Notes: generated by a model not told the origin, from the letters alone. 64,000 bases of DNA from Nocardioidaceae bacterium (GCA_017744365.1 JAGIBL010000001.1:989416-1053415), one strand, 5' to 3'. Shown: positions 33,355 to 42,592, numbered from the stretch's first letter. Made by a program: numbers and translations.

Positions 33355-34454
33355 TGCGCACCGAGCTCTGCGAGCGGCTGGGGATCGAGTACCCGATCTT
33401 CGCGTTCACGCCGTCGGAGAAGGTGGCCGCGGCGGTCTCCCGCGCCGGCGGCCTGGGCGTGCTCGGCTGCGTGCGGTTCAACGACGCGGCCGAGCTGGAC
33501 GAGACGCTCACCTGGATGGACGAGAACACCGACGGCAAGCCGTACGGCGTCGACGTCGTGATGCCGATGAAGATCCCCACCGAGGGCACCTCGGTGGACC
33601 TCAAGGCGATGATCCCGGGCGAGCACATCACCTTCGTCGAGGAGACCCTGCGCAAGCTCGGCGTGCCGCCGCTGCCGGAGGGCGAGGGCCGCGAGGGGGT
33701 CCTCGGCTGGCTGCACTCGACGGCGCGCTCGCACGTGGACGTGGCGCTCCAGCACCGCCCGGTGCTGATCGCCAACGCCCTCGGCACCCCGCCCAACGAC
33801 GTCATCGAGCAGGCGCACGAGCACGGTGTGCTGGTCGCGGCGCTCGCGGGCGCGGGCAAGCACGCGGCCTCGCACGTCGCGAACGGCGTCGACATCATCG
33901 TCAGCCAGGGCTACGAGGCCGGCGGGCACACCGGCGAGATCGCCAGCATGGTGCTCACCCCGGAGATCGTCGACGCGGTCGGCCTGGAGGTACCGGTGCT
34001 CGCCGCCGGCGGCATCGGCTGCGGCCGCCAGGTGGCCGCCTCGCTGGCGCTGGGCGCGCAGGGCGTCTGGACGGGCTCGCTGTGGCTGACCGTCGCCGAG
34101 TACGACCTCGGCAGCGGCACTGCGATCAGGGACGCGCTGCTCAAGGCCAAGTCCTCGGACACCGTGCGCAGCCGCGTCTACACCGGCAAGCCGGCCCGGC
34201 TGCTGAAGAACAAGTGGACCGCCGCCTGGGAGGAGGAGGGCGCCCCGGCGCCGCTGCCGATGCCGCTGCAGAACCTCCTCGTCTCCGACGCGCACAACCG
34301 GATGAACATGGGCGACGACCCGGACGCGGTCGCGATGCCGGCCGGCCAGATCATCGGCCGCACCAACGAGGTGAAGCCGGTCGCCCAGGTGATGGCCGAG
34401 CTGATCGCCGAGTACGAGGAAACTGTCGCGCGCTTGGAGAAGATCCGGGGTTAG
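33354..34454 (+). CDS. Nitronate-monooxygenase-like FMN protein coupled to fadD19
   Basis: A 366-residue TIM-barrel flavoprotein of the nitronate monooxygenase/2-nitropropane dioxygenase group: LGIEYPIFAFTPSEKVAAAV opening, VSQGYEAGGHTGEI (flavin phosphate) and VLAAGGIGCGRQVAASLALGA. It is translationally coupled to fadD19 by TGATG, so it should share the KstR regulation. Distinct from IpdC in this window (sequence clearly divergent). Possible role: FMN-dependent dehydrogenation or reduction of a steroid intermediate, not nitroalkane oxidation; unproven. Confidence 0.82.
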   Translation: MRTELCERLGIEYPIFAFTPSEKVAAAVSRAGGLGVLGCVRFNDAAELDETLTWMDENTDGKPYGVDVVMPMKIPTEGTSVDLKAMIPGEHITFVEETLRKLGVPPLPEGEGREGVLGWLHSTARSHVDVALQHRPVLIANALGTPPNDVIEQAHEHGVLVAALAGAGKHAASHVANGVDIIVSQGYEAGGHTGEIASMVLTPEIVDAVGLEVPVLAAGGIGCGRQVAASLALGAQGVWTGSLWLTVAEYDLGSGTAIRDALLKAKSSDTVRSRVYTGKPARLLKNKWTAAWEEEGAPAPLPMPLQNLLVSDAHNRMNMGDDPDAVAMPAGQIIGRTNEVKPVAQVMAELIAEYEETVARLEKIRG

Positions 34455-34463
34455 CATCTGCGG

Positions 34464-35075
34464 GTGCTGGTCTCCCTCCTCGCCTTCACCGGGGCCGCGG
34501 TCCTCATCGTGCTGCTGCCCGGCCCGGACACGCTGGTCGTGGTCCGCAGCATCCTGCGCGGCGGCCGACGCCAGGGGATCCTGACCGCGCTCGGCAACCT
34601 CACCGGCCTGATCGTCTGGGTGACCTGCGCGGTCCTCGGCATCGCCGCGCTGCTGCGCGCCAGCGAGGTCGGTTACAACGCGCTGCGCGTCGTCGGTGCC
34701 TGCTACCTGGTCTTCCTCGGCGTCCAGGCGTGGCGCACCCGTGGCCAGGTGGCCTCCGAGGAGCCGGCCGGCCGCGCGAGCCTGCTCGGCTCGGGCTTCC
34801 GCGCGGGGATCCTCACCAACCTGCTCAACCCGAAGGTCGGCGTCTTCTTCGTGACCTTCCTGCCGGGCTTCGTGCCGGATGGTGCCTCGGTCGCCGCGAC
34901 GACGGCCCTCTACGGCGCCGTGTTCGTGGTCCTGACCGCGCTCTACTGGGTGCTGCTCCTCGGCCTGGCCGGCAAGGTCACCGCCTGGATGAACACCCCG
35001 GCGATCCGGCGTCGCCTGGACATGGCGACCGCGGGCGTGCTGGTGGCCTTCGGCGTCCGCCTCGCCACCGAGTGA
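34464..35075 (+). CDS. LysE/RhtB-family exporter
   Basis: A 203-residue membrane protein with about six hydrophobic segments and the family opening LLPGPDTLVVVRSILRGGRRQGILTA (the GPD/G-rich block of LysE/RhtB) and FRAGILTNLLNPKVGVFFVTFLP. Exports amino acids or analogues in this family. GTG 34464 follows TAGCAT by 6 nt, a leaderless start, so it has its own promoter although it lies 9 nt from the previous gene. Substrate unknown. Confidence 0.85.
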   Translation: MLVSLLAFTGAAVLIVLLPGPDTLVVVRSILRGGRRQGILTALGNLTGLIVWVTCAVLGIAALLRASEVGYNALRVVGACYLVFLGVQAWRTRGQVASEEPAGRASLLGSGFRAGILTNLLNPKVGVFFVTFLPGFVPDGASVAATTALYGAVFVVLTALYWVLLLGLAGKVTAWMNTPAIRRRLDMATAGVLVAFGVRLATE

Positions 35076-35131
35076 GCCACGGAGTGAGATGACCTCCTGA
35101 CGGGACGCTTCTGCTACGGCAGGGTTCCCAC

Positions 35132-36622
35132 ATGGGGATACGGAACGTCTCGTCTCGTTTGGCTGCCCGCCGTCTGCTGGTGGTGCTCGTGGCCGTGTGC
35201 CTCGCTCTCGGCACCTGGCTCGTCTCCGGCAGCTCCGGGGCCGGCGTCCCCGCGGCCGCGCCGCCGGTGCCCCGCGCCCACTGCGGGCCGGGCTCGCTGC
35301 CCGAGACCTCCACCCAGGGGCGCGTGCCCAAGGCCGACTACACCAGTGGCCGGGTCGCGCGGGGCTACCGCTGCAACACCGCGCAGGTCAGCCACCAGGG
35401 CAGCTCGGGCGGCTTCAAGACGCTGCGCTACACCGACGCGAACGGGCACACCTGCGCGTTCTACGACTCCACCCTGACCCTGCCGCGCGACGTGATCGCC
35501 AACGTGCTGTCCAAGGACGGCCTCGGCGTCGTGGTGCTGGACATGACCGACCCCGCGCACCCGCGGCGGACCGCCAACCTGGCCACCCCGGGCATGCTCA
35601 GCCCGCACGAGTCGCTGCTGGTCAACGCCCGGCGCGGCCTGCTGGTCGGCGTCACCGGCACCGCGGCCACCGCGCCCGGGATCCTCGACGTGTACGACGT
35701 CAAGCAGGACTGCCGCCGCCCACGGCTGCGCTCCTCGACGCTGTCGGGCCTCTTCGGGCACGAGAGCGGCTTCTCCCCGGACGGGCTCACCTACTACGTG
35801 GCCGGCGCCGCCGGCGGCACCCTGGTCGCGGTCGACCTGACCCGGCCGCGACGGCCCCGGATCGTCGCGAAGCAGGGCGGTGTCGTCTACCACGGCGTCC
35901 GGCTCTCCGCCGACGGCCGGACCATGTACGTCGCGCACATCGGGTCGCCCAGCGCCGGCGGCATCACCGGCGGCGGGCTGCGCATCCTGGACGTCTCCGG
36001 CATCCAGGACCGGCGCCCGGGCGCGAAGTTCAAGATCCTCTCCACCCTGCACTGGCGGAACGTCTCGATCCCGCAGGTGGCCGAGCCGTTCACCCGCAAC
36101 GGCCACCGCTACGTGCTCGAAGTGGACGAGTTCGTCGACCTGTTCAGCTTCAAGGGGCTGGCGAACCTGACCACCGCACCCGTGGGCGCGGCCCGGATCA
36201 TCGACGTCCAGGACCCGCGGCACCCGCGGGTCGTCAGCGACATCCGGCTCACGGTGCACCAGCCCGACCAGCGGTACGGGCCGCAGAAGCGCGACCCGGG
36301 CGCGTCCTTCGTGGCGCAGGGCTACGCGGCGCACTACTGCGGGATGCCGACGCGGACGAACCCGAAGATCGCCGGCTGCTCGATGATCCTGTCGGGCCTG
36401 CGGCTCTTCGACATCCGCGACGTGCGACACCCGAAGGAGGTCGGGTACTTCAACAAGCCGGTGCGCAAGAACACCAGGCTCGCGCTGATCCCGACCTTCG
36501 GCGCCTACGCGATGTCCCAGCCCGCGTGGGACGTGCGGCGCAACGAGGTCTGGTACACCGACGCCAACTCGGGCTTCTACGTCGTCCGGCTCACCAACGG
36601 GGTGCAGCGGCTGCTGCACTGA
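35132..36622 (+). CDS. Secreted LVIVD/beta-propeller repeat protein
   Basis: A 496-residue exported protein: basic N-terminus, a hydrophobic segment at about residues 15-33 (signal peptide or anchor), then repeated blocks with an xLDV-D---P-x-P-x pattern (GVVVLDMTDPAHPRRTANL, LVAVDLTRPRRPRIVA, ARIIDVQDPRHPRVVSDI, LRLFDIRDVRHPKEVGYF), the LVIVD signature forming a beta-propeller. Cysteines (for example YRCNTA, KQDCRRP, GCSMIL) suggest disulfides. Cell-surface or periplasmic; function not known. ATG 35132 lacks a good ribosome-binding site. Confidence 0.78.
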   Translation: MGIRNVSSRLAARRLLVVLVAVCLALGTWLVSGSSGAGVPAAAPPVPRAHCGPGSLPETSTQGRVPKADYTSGRVARGYRCNTAQVSHQGSSGGFKTLRYTDANGHTCAFYDSTLTLPRDVIANVLSKDGLGVVVLDMTDPAHPRRTANLATPGMLSPHESLLVNARRGLLVGVTGTAATAPGILDVYDVKQDCRRPRLRSSTLSGLFGHESGFSPDGLTYYVAGAAGGTLVAVDLTRPRRPRIVAKQGGVVYHGVRLSADGRTMYVAHIGSPSAGGITGGGLRILDVSGIQDRRPGAKFKILSTLHWRNVSIPQVAEPFTRNGHRYVLEVDEFVDLFSFKGLANLTTAPVGAARIIDVQDPRHPRVVSDIRLTVHQPDQRYGPQKRDPGASFVAQGYAAHYCGMPTRTNPKIAGCSMILSGLRLFDIRDVRHPKEVGYFNKPVRKNTRLALIPTFGAYAMSQPAWDVRRNEVWYTDANSGFYVVRLTNGVQRLLH

Positions 36623-36630
36623 GAGTCGGG

Positions 36631-37425
36631 CTACCGCGTCTTGACGACGTTGGTCTTGGCGACCTTGTCGTGCAGGGCCTGCTTGCGGTTGTCCCAGAGC
36701 GGCCACAGGTAGTCCAGCAGGGAGCCGATCGAGCACAGGCTCAGCAGCGCGGCGATGGCGACCCGCCCGAACACGTTGCCGGCCGGCAGGTTGGGCGCGT
36801 CGCGGAGCCGGACGCGCAGCCCGAGGATCATCTTGCCCGGGGTGGCCTGCTTCCAGATCAGGAAGCCGATCTCATAAGCCAGGCCGATCACGAAGCCGGC
36901 CAGCAGGATCAGCCAGAAGGCAGCCGGTGGCTCGACCGTGCCGGAATCGTCCTCGAAGAACAGCTTCATCGCGTCCCACTGCGACGCCGCCAGCGGCACG
37001 GCGACCAGGCCGTTCAGGATCAGCACGAAGAGGGTGTCCAGGAGCTTCGCTCCCACCCGAGCGCCCCAGCTCGCCAGCGGCACTCCGTCCGGGGTCACCC
37101 CGCGGGGCTCCTGGCCGTACGGGTAGGCGTAAGGCTGGTACGGCTGCTGGCCGTAGGGCTGCTGGTACGGCGAGGCCTGCTGGCCGTACGGCTGCCCGTA
37201 CTGCTGACTCGGGTCCTGCCCGTAGCCGCCGTACGGGTTGGCGGAGTAGCCGGGAACCTGGCCGGGCTGCTCGGGAGGCTGCGGTGCGACCGGCGTCACC
37301 GGTGGGGCGGCGGGCTCGTGCACGTGCTCGGTCCAGCGCTGGCCGTCCCAGTAGCGGAGCCGGCCGGGGCGGTCGGCGTACGCGGGGTCGGGCTCGGGGT
37401 ACCAGCCGGCGGGCGTCTGCGTCAT
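36631..37425 (-). CDS. DUF2510/RDD-family membrane protein
   Basis: A 264-residue protein in three parts: an N-terminal DUF2510 motif (PAGWYPEPDP, LRYWDGQRWTEHVH; residues 6-38), a Pro/Gln/Tyr/Gly-rich low-complexity linker (about residues 55-115), and a C-terminal RDD domain with about three hydrophobic segments (VPLASWGARVGAKLLDTLFV; KATPGKMILGLRVR-type QATPGKMILGLRVR). A common actinobacterial architecture with no assigned function. Convergent with the LVIVD protein; next to but transcribed separately from fadD17. Confidence 0.85.
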   Translation of the reverse strand: MTQTPAGWYPEPDPAYADRPGRLRYWDGQRWTEHVHEPAAPPVTPVAPQPPEQPGQVPGYSANPYGGYGQDPSQQYGQPYGQQASPYQQPYGQQPYQPYAYPYGQEPRGVTPDGVPLASWGARVGAKLLDTLFVLILNGLVAVPLAASQWDAMKLFFEDDSGTVEPPAAFWLILLAGFVIGLAYEIGFLIWKQATPGKMILGLRVRLRDAPNLPAGNVFGRVAIAALLSLCSIGSLLDYLWPLWDNRKQALHDKVAKTNVVKTR

Positions 37426-37443
37426 GGCCCCGATCCTGGCAGA

Positions 37444-38979
37444 TCAGGAGTACCGGCGGCCGCGTGCCTCGCGCGTCCAGGTGACCGTGTCCAGCCCGGC
37501 GGCCCGCAGGTCGCGCTTGAGCACCTTGTTCGTGGCCGTCCGGGGCAGCGCGTCCAGCACCCGCACGAACCGTGGCCACGCCTTCGGGGACAGGTCCGGC
37601 TGCGCCTCCAGGAACGCGGCCCACTCGTCGGCGTCCAGGGGTGCCGCGGTCACCAGGGCGACCGCGAGCTGGTCGCCGGCACTCGGGTCCGGCACCGCGT
37701 AGACGGCCGCCTCGGAGATCGCCGGGTGGCGCAGCAGGATCCGCTCGACCGGCGCGGCGGCCAGGTTCTCCCCGTCCACGCGCAGCCAGTCCGCGGTCCG
37801 GCCGGCGTAGTAGACCCACCCGTCGGCGTCCCGGTAGGCCAGGTCGCCGCTCCAGTACATGCCGCCGCGCATCCGCTCGGCGGTCGCGGCCTCGTCGTTG
37901 TAGTAGCCCGCGAACTGGCCGGCACCCTGGGTGTTCACCAGCTCCCCGACGCACTCCTCGAGGTTGGTGACCCGGCCGAGCTCGTCGTACGTCGCCCGCG
38001 GGCACTCGGTCATCGTCTCCGGGTCGAGCACCGCGACGCCCGGCGCCGGCTGCCCGAGGGAGCCCGGGGGAGTGTCCGGCGTCCGGCTGACCACGACCGC
38101 GTTCTCGGTGGACCCGAACCCGTCGACCACCCGGCACCCGAACCGTCGCGCGAAGGCGGCGGTGTCCCGGTCGCCGGCCTCGTTGCCGAAGACGAGACGC
38201 AGCGGGTTGTCCGCGTCGTCGGGCTCCTCCGGGGTCGCCAGCACGTAGGCCAGCGGCTTGCCGACGTAGTTCGCGTACGTCGCGCCGTACCGGCGTACGT
38301 CGTCGAGGAAGCCGCTCGCCGAGAAGCGCGCGACCGCGAGCGCGGCACCGTTGTGCACCGCCGGGCCCCACCCGGCCATCACCGCGTTGGAGTGGAACAG
38401 CGGCATCGAGACGTAGTGCACGTCCTCGCCGCTGAGCCCGAGCCGCTCGGTGAGGTAGGCCGCCGGGAAGGTGACCTTCTCGTGGGTGATGCGGACCGCC
38501 TTGGGGTCGCCGGAGGTGCCGCTGGTGAAGATGAGCATGAAGAGGTCGTCGGGGGAGACCTCCACCGCCGGCGGTTGAGGAGGTCGCGCCGCGCCTGTCC
38601 CGCAACCCTCCACGACCCTGACCCCTGCCAGGTCCAGGCCCTCCAGCAGGTGGGCCAGCGACGGCTCGGCGACCAGCACCTGCACGTCGGCCTTCCGTAC
38701 GTCGGCCAGCAGCGCGTCCCCGCGGCGGGTGGTGTTGAGCCCGACCAGGACGTGGCCGCCGAGTCCGGCGGCGGCCAGCTGGAACGCCATCTCCGGCGTG
38801 TTCTCGGCGAGCACGCCGACGTGCGGCGGGCGAGCCGGGTCGAGCAGGCCGGCCAGCGCCGCCGCCCGGGCCTGCGCGATCGCGACGTACTCCCGCCAGG
38901 ACCAGCGCTCGTCGCCGTACAGGAGTGCTGTCGCGTCGTCGTCCGCCCGGGCGACGAGCAGCTCCCGGAGGGTGCTCAC
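37444..38979 (-). CDS. fadD17: Steroid-CoA ligase FadD17
   Basis: A 511-residue adenylate-forming ligase with LIFTSGTSGDPKAVRITHE (P-loop), FGSTENAV, SGDLAYRDADGWVYYAGR and the C-terminal LPRTATNKVLKRDLR. The order fadD17-fadE27-fadE26 is that of Rv3506-Rv3505-Rv3504, where FadD17 activates C24/C26 steroid acids. GTG 38979 overlaps the fadE27 stop by 4 nt (GTGA). Last gene of the operon driven from the KstR box at 41390. Confidence 0.87.
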   Translation of the reverse strand: MSTLRELLVARADDDATALLYGDERWSWREYVAIAQARAAALAGLLDPARPPHVGVLAENTPEMAFQLAAAGLGGHVLVGLNTTRRGDALLADVRKADVQVLVAEPSLAHLLEGLDLAGVRVVEGCGTGAARPPQPPAVEVSPDDLFMLIFTSGTSGDPKAVRITHEKVTFPAAYLTERLGLSGEDVHYVSMPLFHSNAVMAGWGPAVHNGAALAVARFSASGFLDDVRRYGATYANYVGKPLAYVLATPEEPDDADNPLRLVFGNEAGDRDTAAFARRFGCRVVDGFGSTENAVVVSRTPDTPPGSLGQPAPGVAVLDPETMTECPRATYDELGRVTNLEECVGELVNTQGAGQFAGYYNDEAATAERMRGGMYWSGDLAYRDADGWVYYAGRTADWLRVDGENLAAAPVERILLRHPAISEAAVYAVPDPSAGDQLAVALVTAAPLDADEWAAFLEAQPDLSPKAWPRFVRVLDALPRTATNKVLKRDLRAAGLDTVTWTREARGRRYS

Positions 38980-40094
38980 ACGGGCTCGTCGGCCAGCAGG
39001 CGACCCACCTTCCGGGCCTGGTCGGTGGCCCCGCCGAGCAGGAACTCACCGAGCTTGCCGGCGGTGAAGTAGCGGTGCGCCTCGCCGTCCAGGTCGATGC
39101 CGACGCCGCCGTGCACGTGCACGGTGGTGTGCGCGACCTTGTGACCGGCATCCGCGGCCCAGAGCTTGGCCGCGGCGATCTCCTTCTCCGCGGGCAGTCC
39201 CTCCTCGAGCCGCCAGGCGGCCTGCCAGAGCATCAGCTCGGTGCCGAGCACGTCGATGTAGCCGTCGGCGAGCCGCTGGGAGACGGCTTGGAAGGTGCCG
39301 ATCGGGCGGCCGAACTGCTCGCGGGTCTTGGCGTACTGCGCGGTCAGGTCGAGGGCGCCCTTGACGATGCCGAGCTCGAGCGCGGTCGCGGCCAGGGTGA
39401 GCCGCTGCTGCAGCCAGGCGACGACCTCCTCGCCGGCACCGACGCCGCCGAGGATGCGCGCGGCCGGGACCTTGGCCCGGTCCAGGTCGAGGCGGGCGAC
39501 CAGGTTGCCGTCGCTGATCCGCTGCGGGGTGATCGCCACGCCCGGGTCGTCCGGGTGCACCAGGAAGGCGGTGACGCCGTCGGCGGTCTGGGCAGGCACG
39601 ATGAAGAGCTCGGCGATGGTGCCCGCGGGCACGACGCTCTTGGTGCCACTGATGAGCCAGTGCTCGCCGTCGAAGTCGGCGCTCGTGGTCGGGGGCGAGG
39701 GCACGTGGTCGCGCTCCTCCGCGATGGCTGCGGTGAGGATCGCCTGGCCGGTGCTCGCGCCCTCGAGCCACATCCCCTGCGCGGCCGCGTCGCCGAACCT
39801 CGCGATCGCCATCGCGGCGGGCAGGTGGCTGGCCAGCGGCGCGGGCGCGACGTACCTGCCGGCCTCGATCAGCATCGTGCAGAGCTCGACCAGGCCGAGT
39901 CCGGAGCCGGCCAGCGACTCGGGCAGGCAGAGCCCGAGGAGGCCGGAGTCGCCCAGCCGTGACCACAGCTCGGGGTCGAACCGGCCCTCGCCCGCGTCGA
40001 CCGCCTTGAGCCGCTCGGGGGTGCACTCGTTCTTGAAGACCATCGCGGCCAGCGCGCCGGCGTCGGTCTGGGTCTCGGAGAAGGAGAAGTCCAC
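38976..40094 (-). CDS. fadE27: Acyl-CoA dehydrogenase FadE27 (ChsE5)
   Basis: A 372-residue acyl-CoA dehydrogenase subunit: DFSFSETQTDAGALAAMVFK opening, GTKSVVPAG, TREQFGRPIGTFQAVSQRLADGY and the C-terminal HTTVHVHGGVGIDLDGEAHRYF. In mycobacteria FadE26 and FadE27 form the alpha2beta2 ChsE4-ChsE5 enzyme that starts beta-oxidation of the 26-carbon steroid-CoA; each heterodimer has a single complete active site. GTG 40094 is the start; the 13-nt gap to fadE26 suits co-expression. Confidence 0.9.
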   Translation of the reverse strand: MDFSFSETQTDAGALAAMVFKNECTPERLKAVDAGEGRFDPELWSRLGDSGLLGLCLPESLAGSGLGLVELCTMLIEAGRYVAPAPLASHLPAAMAIARFGDAAAQGMWLEGASTGQAILTAAIAEERDHVPSPPTTSADFDGEHWLISGTKSVVPAGTIAELFIVPAQTADGVTAFLVHPDDPGVAITPQRISDGNLVARLDLDRAKVPAARILGGVGAGEEVVAWLQQRLTLAATALELGIVKGALDLTAQYAKTREQFGRPIGTFQAVSQRLADGYIDVLGTELMLWQAAWRLEEGLPAEKEIAAAKLWAADAGHKVAHTTVHVHGGVGIDLDGEAHRYFTAGKLGEFLLGGATDQARKVGRLLADEPV

Positions 40095-40107
40095 GGTGTC
40101 GTCCTGT

Positions 40108-41307
40108 CTATCGCTTGGCCGGGGGCAGGCCGAGGCCGACGTACCCGATGATGTCCCGCTGGATCTCGTTGGTGCCGCCGCCGAAGGTCATCACCAGCGA
40201 CGAGCGGTAGAAGCGCTCCAGCCGGCCGCGCAGCACCGCGCCGGGCGAGGTGCCCTCGACGACCGCGTCCGGGCCGACGATCTCCATCAGCGAGCGGTAG
40301 ACCTCGGTGGCCAGCTCGGAGCCGTAGACCTTGGTGGCCGACGCGTGCGCGGGGGAGAGGTCCTCGGTGGCCGAGGCGAGCTTCCAGTTGAGCAGCTTGA
40401 GCATCTCCGCGCGGGCGTGCGCCCTGCCGAGCAGCACCTGCACCCACTCGGCGTCGATGACCCGGGTGCCGTCGGGGTTCTTGGTGTTCTGCGCCCAGTC
40501 GCGCACCTGCTCCAGCGAGTGCACCAGCGGCGCCGCCGAGGTGAGCGCGACCCGCTCGTGGTTGAGCTGGTTGGTCATCAGCGCCCAGCCGCCGTTGAGC
40601 TCGCCGACGAGGTTGCCGACCGGCACCCGCACGTCGTCGTAGTACGTGGCGCTGGTGCTGACCCCGGCGACGGTGTGCACCGGGGTGTAGGAGAAGCCCT
40701 GGGCGCTGGTCGGCACCAGGATCATCGAGAGGCCCTTGTGCCGCGGCAGGTCCGGGTCGGTGCGGCAGGCCAGCCACACGTAGTCGGCGTACTGGATGAG
40801 CGAGGTCCACATCTTCTGGCCGTTGATGACCCACTCGTCGCCCTCGACGACCGCCTTGGTCGCCAAGCTGGCCAGGTCGGTGCCCGAGCCGGGCTCGGAG
40901 TACCCGATCGAGAAGTGCATCTCGCCCTTGAGGATCTTGGGCAGGATCTCTTCCTTCTGCGCCTCGGTACCGAAGCGCATGATCGTCGGGCCGACCGTGT
41001 TGAGGGTCAGGTAGGGGATCGGCACGCCGGCGATGGCGGCCTCGTCGGTGAAGATGAGCTGCTCCATCATGGAGCGGTTCTGGCCGCCGTACTCCTCGGG
41101 CCAGCCGATGCCGAGCCAGCCGTCCTCGCCGATCTGCCGGATGACGGACTTGTAGACCCCTGCGTCGCCGAACTCGCCCGACTCCTCGCCGAAGTCCCCC
41201 GTGGCGGTGGACAGCCCGGCGCGGATCTCGGGGGTCACCAGCTCGGTGAAGTACCCCCGGAGCCGGGTACGGAGCTGTTCCTGCTCCTCGGTCAGTGCGA
41301 TCCTCAT
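40108..41307 (-). CDS. fadE26: Acyl-CoA dehydrogenase FadE26 (ChsE4)
   Basis: A 399-residue acyl-CoA dehydrogenase: WLGIGWPEEYGGQNRSMMEQLIF, FSIGYSEPGSGTDLASLATKA (FAD binding), NGQKMWTSLIQYADYVWLACRT and the C-terminal MTFGGGTNEIQRDIIGYVGLGLP. Partner of FadE27 in ChsE4-ChsE5. ATG 41307 gives the family N-terminus MRIALTEEQEQLRTRLRGYF; ATG 41316 three codons earlier is an alternative. It opens the operon with fadE27 and fadD17 and is divergent from kshA, with a KstR box between. Confidence 0.9.
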   Translation of the reverse strand: MRIALTEEQEQLRTRLRGYFTELVTPEIRAGLSTATGDFGEESGEFGDAGVYKSVIRQIGEDGWLGIGWPEEYGGQNRSMMEQLIFTDEAAIAGVPIPYLTLNTVGPTIMRFGTEAQKEEILPKILKGEMHFSIGYSEPGSGTDLASLATKAVVEGDEWVINGQKMWTSLIQYADYVWLACRTDPDLPRHKGLSMILVPTSAQGFSYTPVHTVAGVSTSATYYDDVRVPVGNLVGELNGGWALMTNQLNHERVALTSAAPLVHSLEQVRDWAQNTKNPDGTRVIDAEWVQVLLGRAHARAEMLKLLNWKLASATEDLSPAHASATKVYGSELATEVYRSLMEIVGPDAVVEGTSPGAVLRGRLERFYRSSLVMTFGGGTNEIQRDIIGYVGLGLPPAKR

Positions 41308-41389
41308 GGAAGCCATCCTCAACGCGTCGGAGCGACCGGAAAAGCCCGGGACTGGAAATACACGGGCTGGATTAACTGCGGGTAAAACT

Positions 41390-41403
41390 ATAACCTGTTC
41401 TCG
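41390..41403. promoter_or_regulatory. KstR box between fadE26 and kshA
   Basis: TATAACCTGTTCTC keeps the AAC-n2-GTT core and the first T of TnnAACnnGTTnnA but ends in C instead of A. It lies 29 bp before the kshA start and 83 bp before fadE26, in the only promoter space between them. Confidence 0.72.
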
Positions 41404-41431
41404 TTTTGGTACACACCCTGGGGAGGCCCGA

Positions 41432-42592
41432 ATGAGCACCACCACCGATGCCCGTGCCCTGGACCAGGGGATCCCGCCGGCCCGGTACGCGCGTGGCTGG
41501 CACTGTCTCGGGCTGGCGGAGTCCTTCCGCGACGGCAAGCCGCACGCGATCCGGGCCTTCGGTGGCAAGCTCGTCGTCTGGCAGGACTCGAAGGGCGAGC
41601 TCAACGTGCTCGACGGCTACTGCCGGCACATGGGCGGCGACCTGACCCAGGGTGAGGTCAAGGGCGACGAGATCGCCTGCCCGTTCCACGACTGGCGCTG
41701 GGGCGGCGACGGCAAGTGCAAGGCGATCCCGTACGCCCGCCGGATCCCGCTGCGCGCCAAGACCCAGCGCTACGAGACCGCGATCCGCAACGACGCGCTC
41801 TTCCTCTGGTACGACCCGGAGGGCTCGCCCGCCGATCACGACATCCTGCCGTACGAGCTGCCCGGCCTGGCCGAGGGCGAGTACAGCGACTGGAGCTGGA
41901 ACGTCACCGAGATCGAGGGCTCGAACTGCCGCGAGCTCATCGACAACGTCGTGGACATGGCGCACTTCTACTACGTGCACTTCTCGTTCCCGACCAGCTT
42001 CCGCAACGTCTTCGAGGGCCACGTGGCCACCCAGTTCATGGAGTCCACCGGCCGGCCCGACAAGGCGGGCGGCTACGCCTCCGGCGGCACCGACCTGTTC
42101 CTCAAGTCCGAGGCCACCTACTACGGGCCGTCGTACATGATCAACTGGCTCTGGGTCGACTACAAGGGCTTCAAGACCGAGGTCATCCTCATCAACACCC
42201 ACATCGCGACGTCGCCGGACAGCTTCACGCTGCAGTACGGCCTGATCGTCAAGAAGCCCGAGGGCCTCGACGACGACACCGTGAAGATCATCGCCGAGAA
42301 GTACACCAAGATGTTCGGCGAGGGCTTCCTCCAGGACGTGCACATCTGGCGCAACAAGGTGCCGGTGCAGAACCCGCTGCTCTGCGAGGAGGACGGGCCG
42401 GTCTACCAGCTGCGTCGCTGGTACGAGCAGTTCTACGTCGACCAGGCCGAGATCAAGCCGGAGATGGTCGAGCGGTTCGAGTTCGAGGTGGACACCACCA
42501 AGGCCAACGAGTTCTGGCACGAGGAGGTCGCCGAGAACCTGCGGAAGAAGGCCGAGGAGGACGCCGAGGCCGGCCGCCCGGTGGCGCACTGA
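41432..42592 (+). CDS. kshA: 3-ketosteroid 9-alpha-hydroxylase oxygenase KshA
   Basis: A 386-residue Rieske non-heme iron oxygenase. Rieske ligands Cys64-x-His66 and Cys83-x2-His86; mononuclear iron ligands His178 and His183 in DMAHFYYVHFSFP, with Asp175 bridging. These fall three residues before the recalled M. tuberculosis positions (67/69/86/89; 181/186). With KshB it hydroxylates C9 of 4-androstenediones or steroid-CoA, leading to ring B opening. ATG 41432 follows GGGAGG; the longer frame starts inside fadE26 and is rejected. Its stop shares one base with the next gene (TGATG). Confidence 0.94.
   Translation: MSTTTDARALDQGIPPARYARGWHCLGLAESFRDGKPHAIRAFGGKLVVWQDSKGELNVLDGYCRHMGGDLTQGEVKGDEIACPFHDWRWGGDGKCKAIPYARRIPLRAKTQRYETAIRNDALFLWYDPEGSPADHDILPYELPGLAEGEYSDWSWNVTEIEGSNCRELIDNVVDMAHFYYVHFSFPTSFRNVFEGHVATQFMESTGRPDKAGGYASGGTDLFLKSEATYYGPSYMINWLWVDYKGFKTEVILINTHIATSPDSFTLQYGLIVKKPEGLDDDTVKIIAEKYTKMFGEGFLQDVHIWRNKVPVQNPLLCEEDGPVYQLRRWYEQFYVDQAEIKPEMVERFEFEVDTTKANEFWHEEVAENLRKKAEEDAEAGRPVAH

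Noticed and set aside
35197-39072. A 1291-codon open frame across the LVIVD, RDD and fadD17 genes
   Set aside because: It is a shadow frame: rich in Arg/Ala/Pro/Gly without domain motifs, and it overlaps three genes with clear family motifs in other frames. High GC makes such long open frames common.
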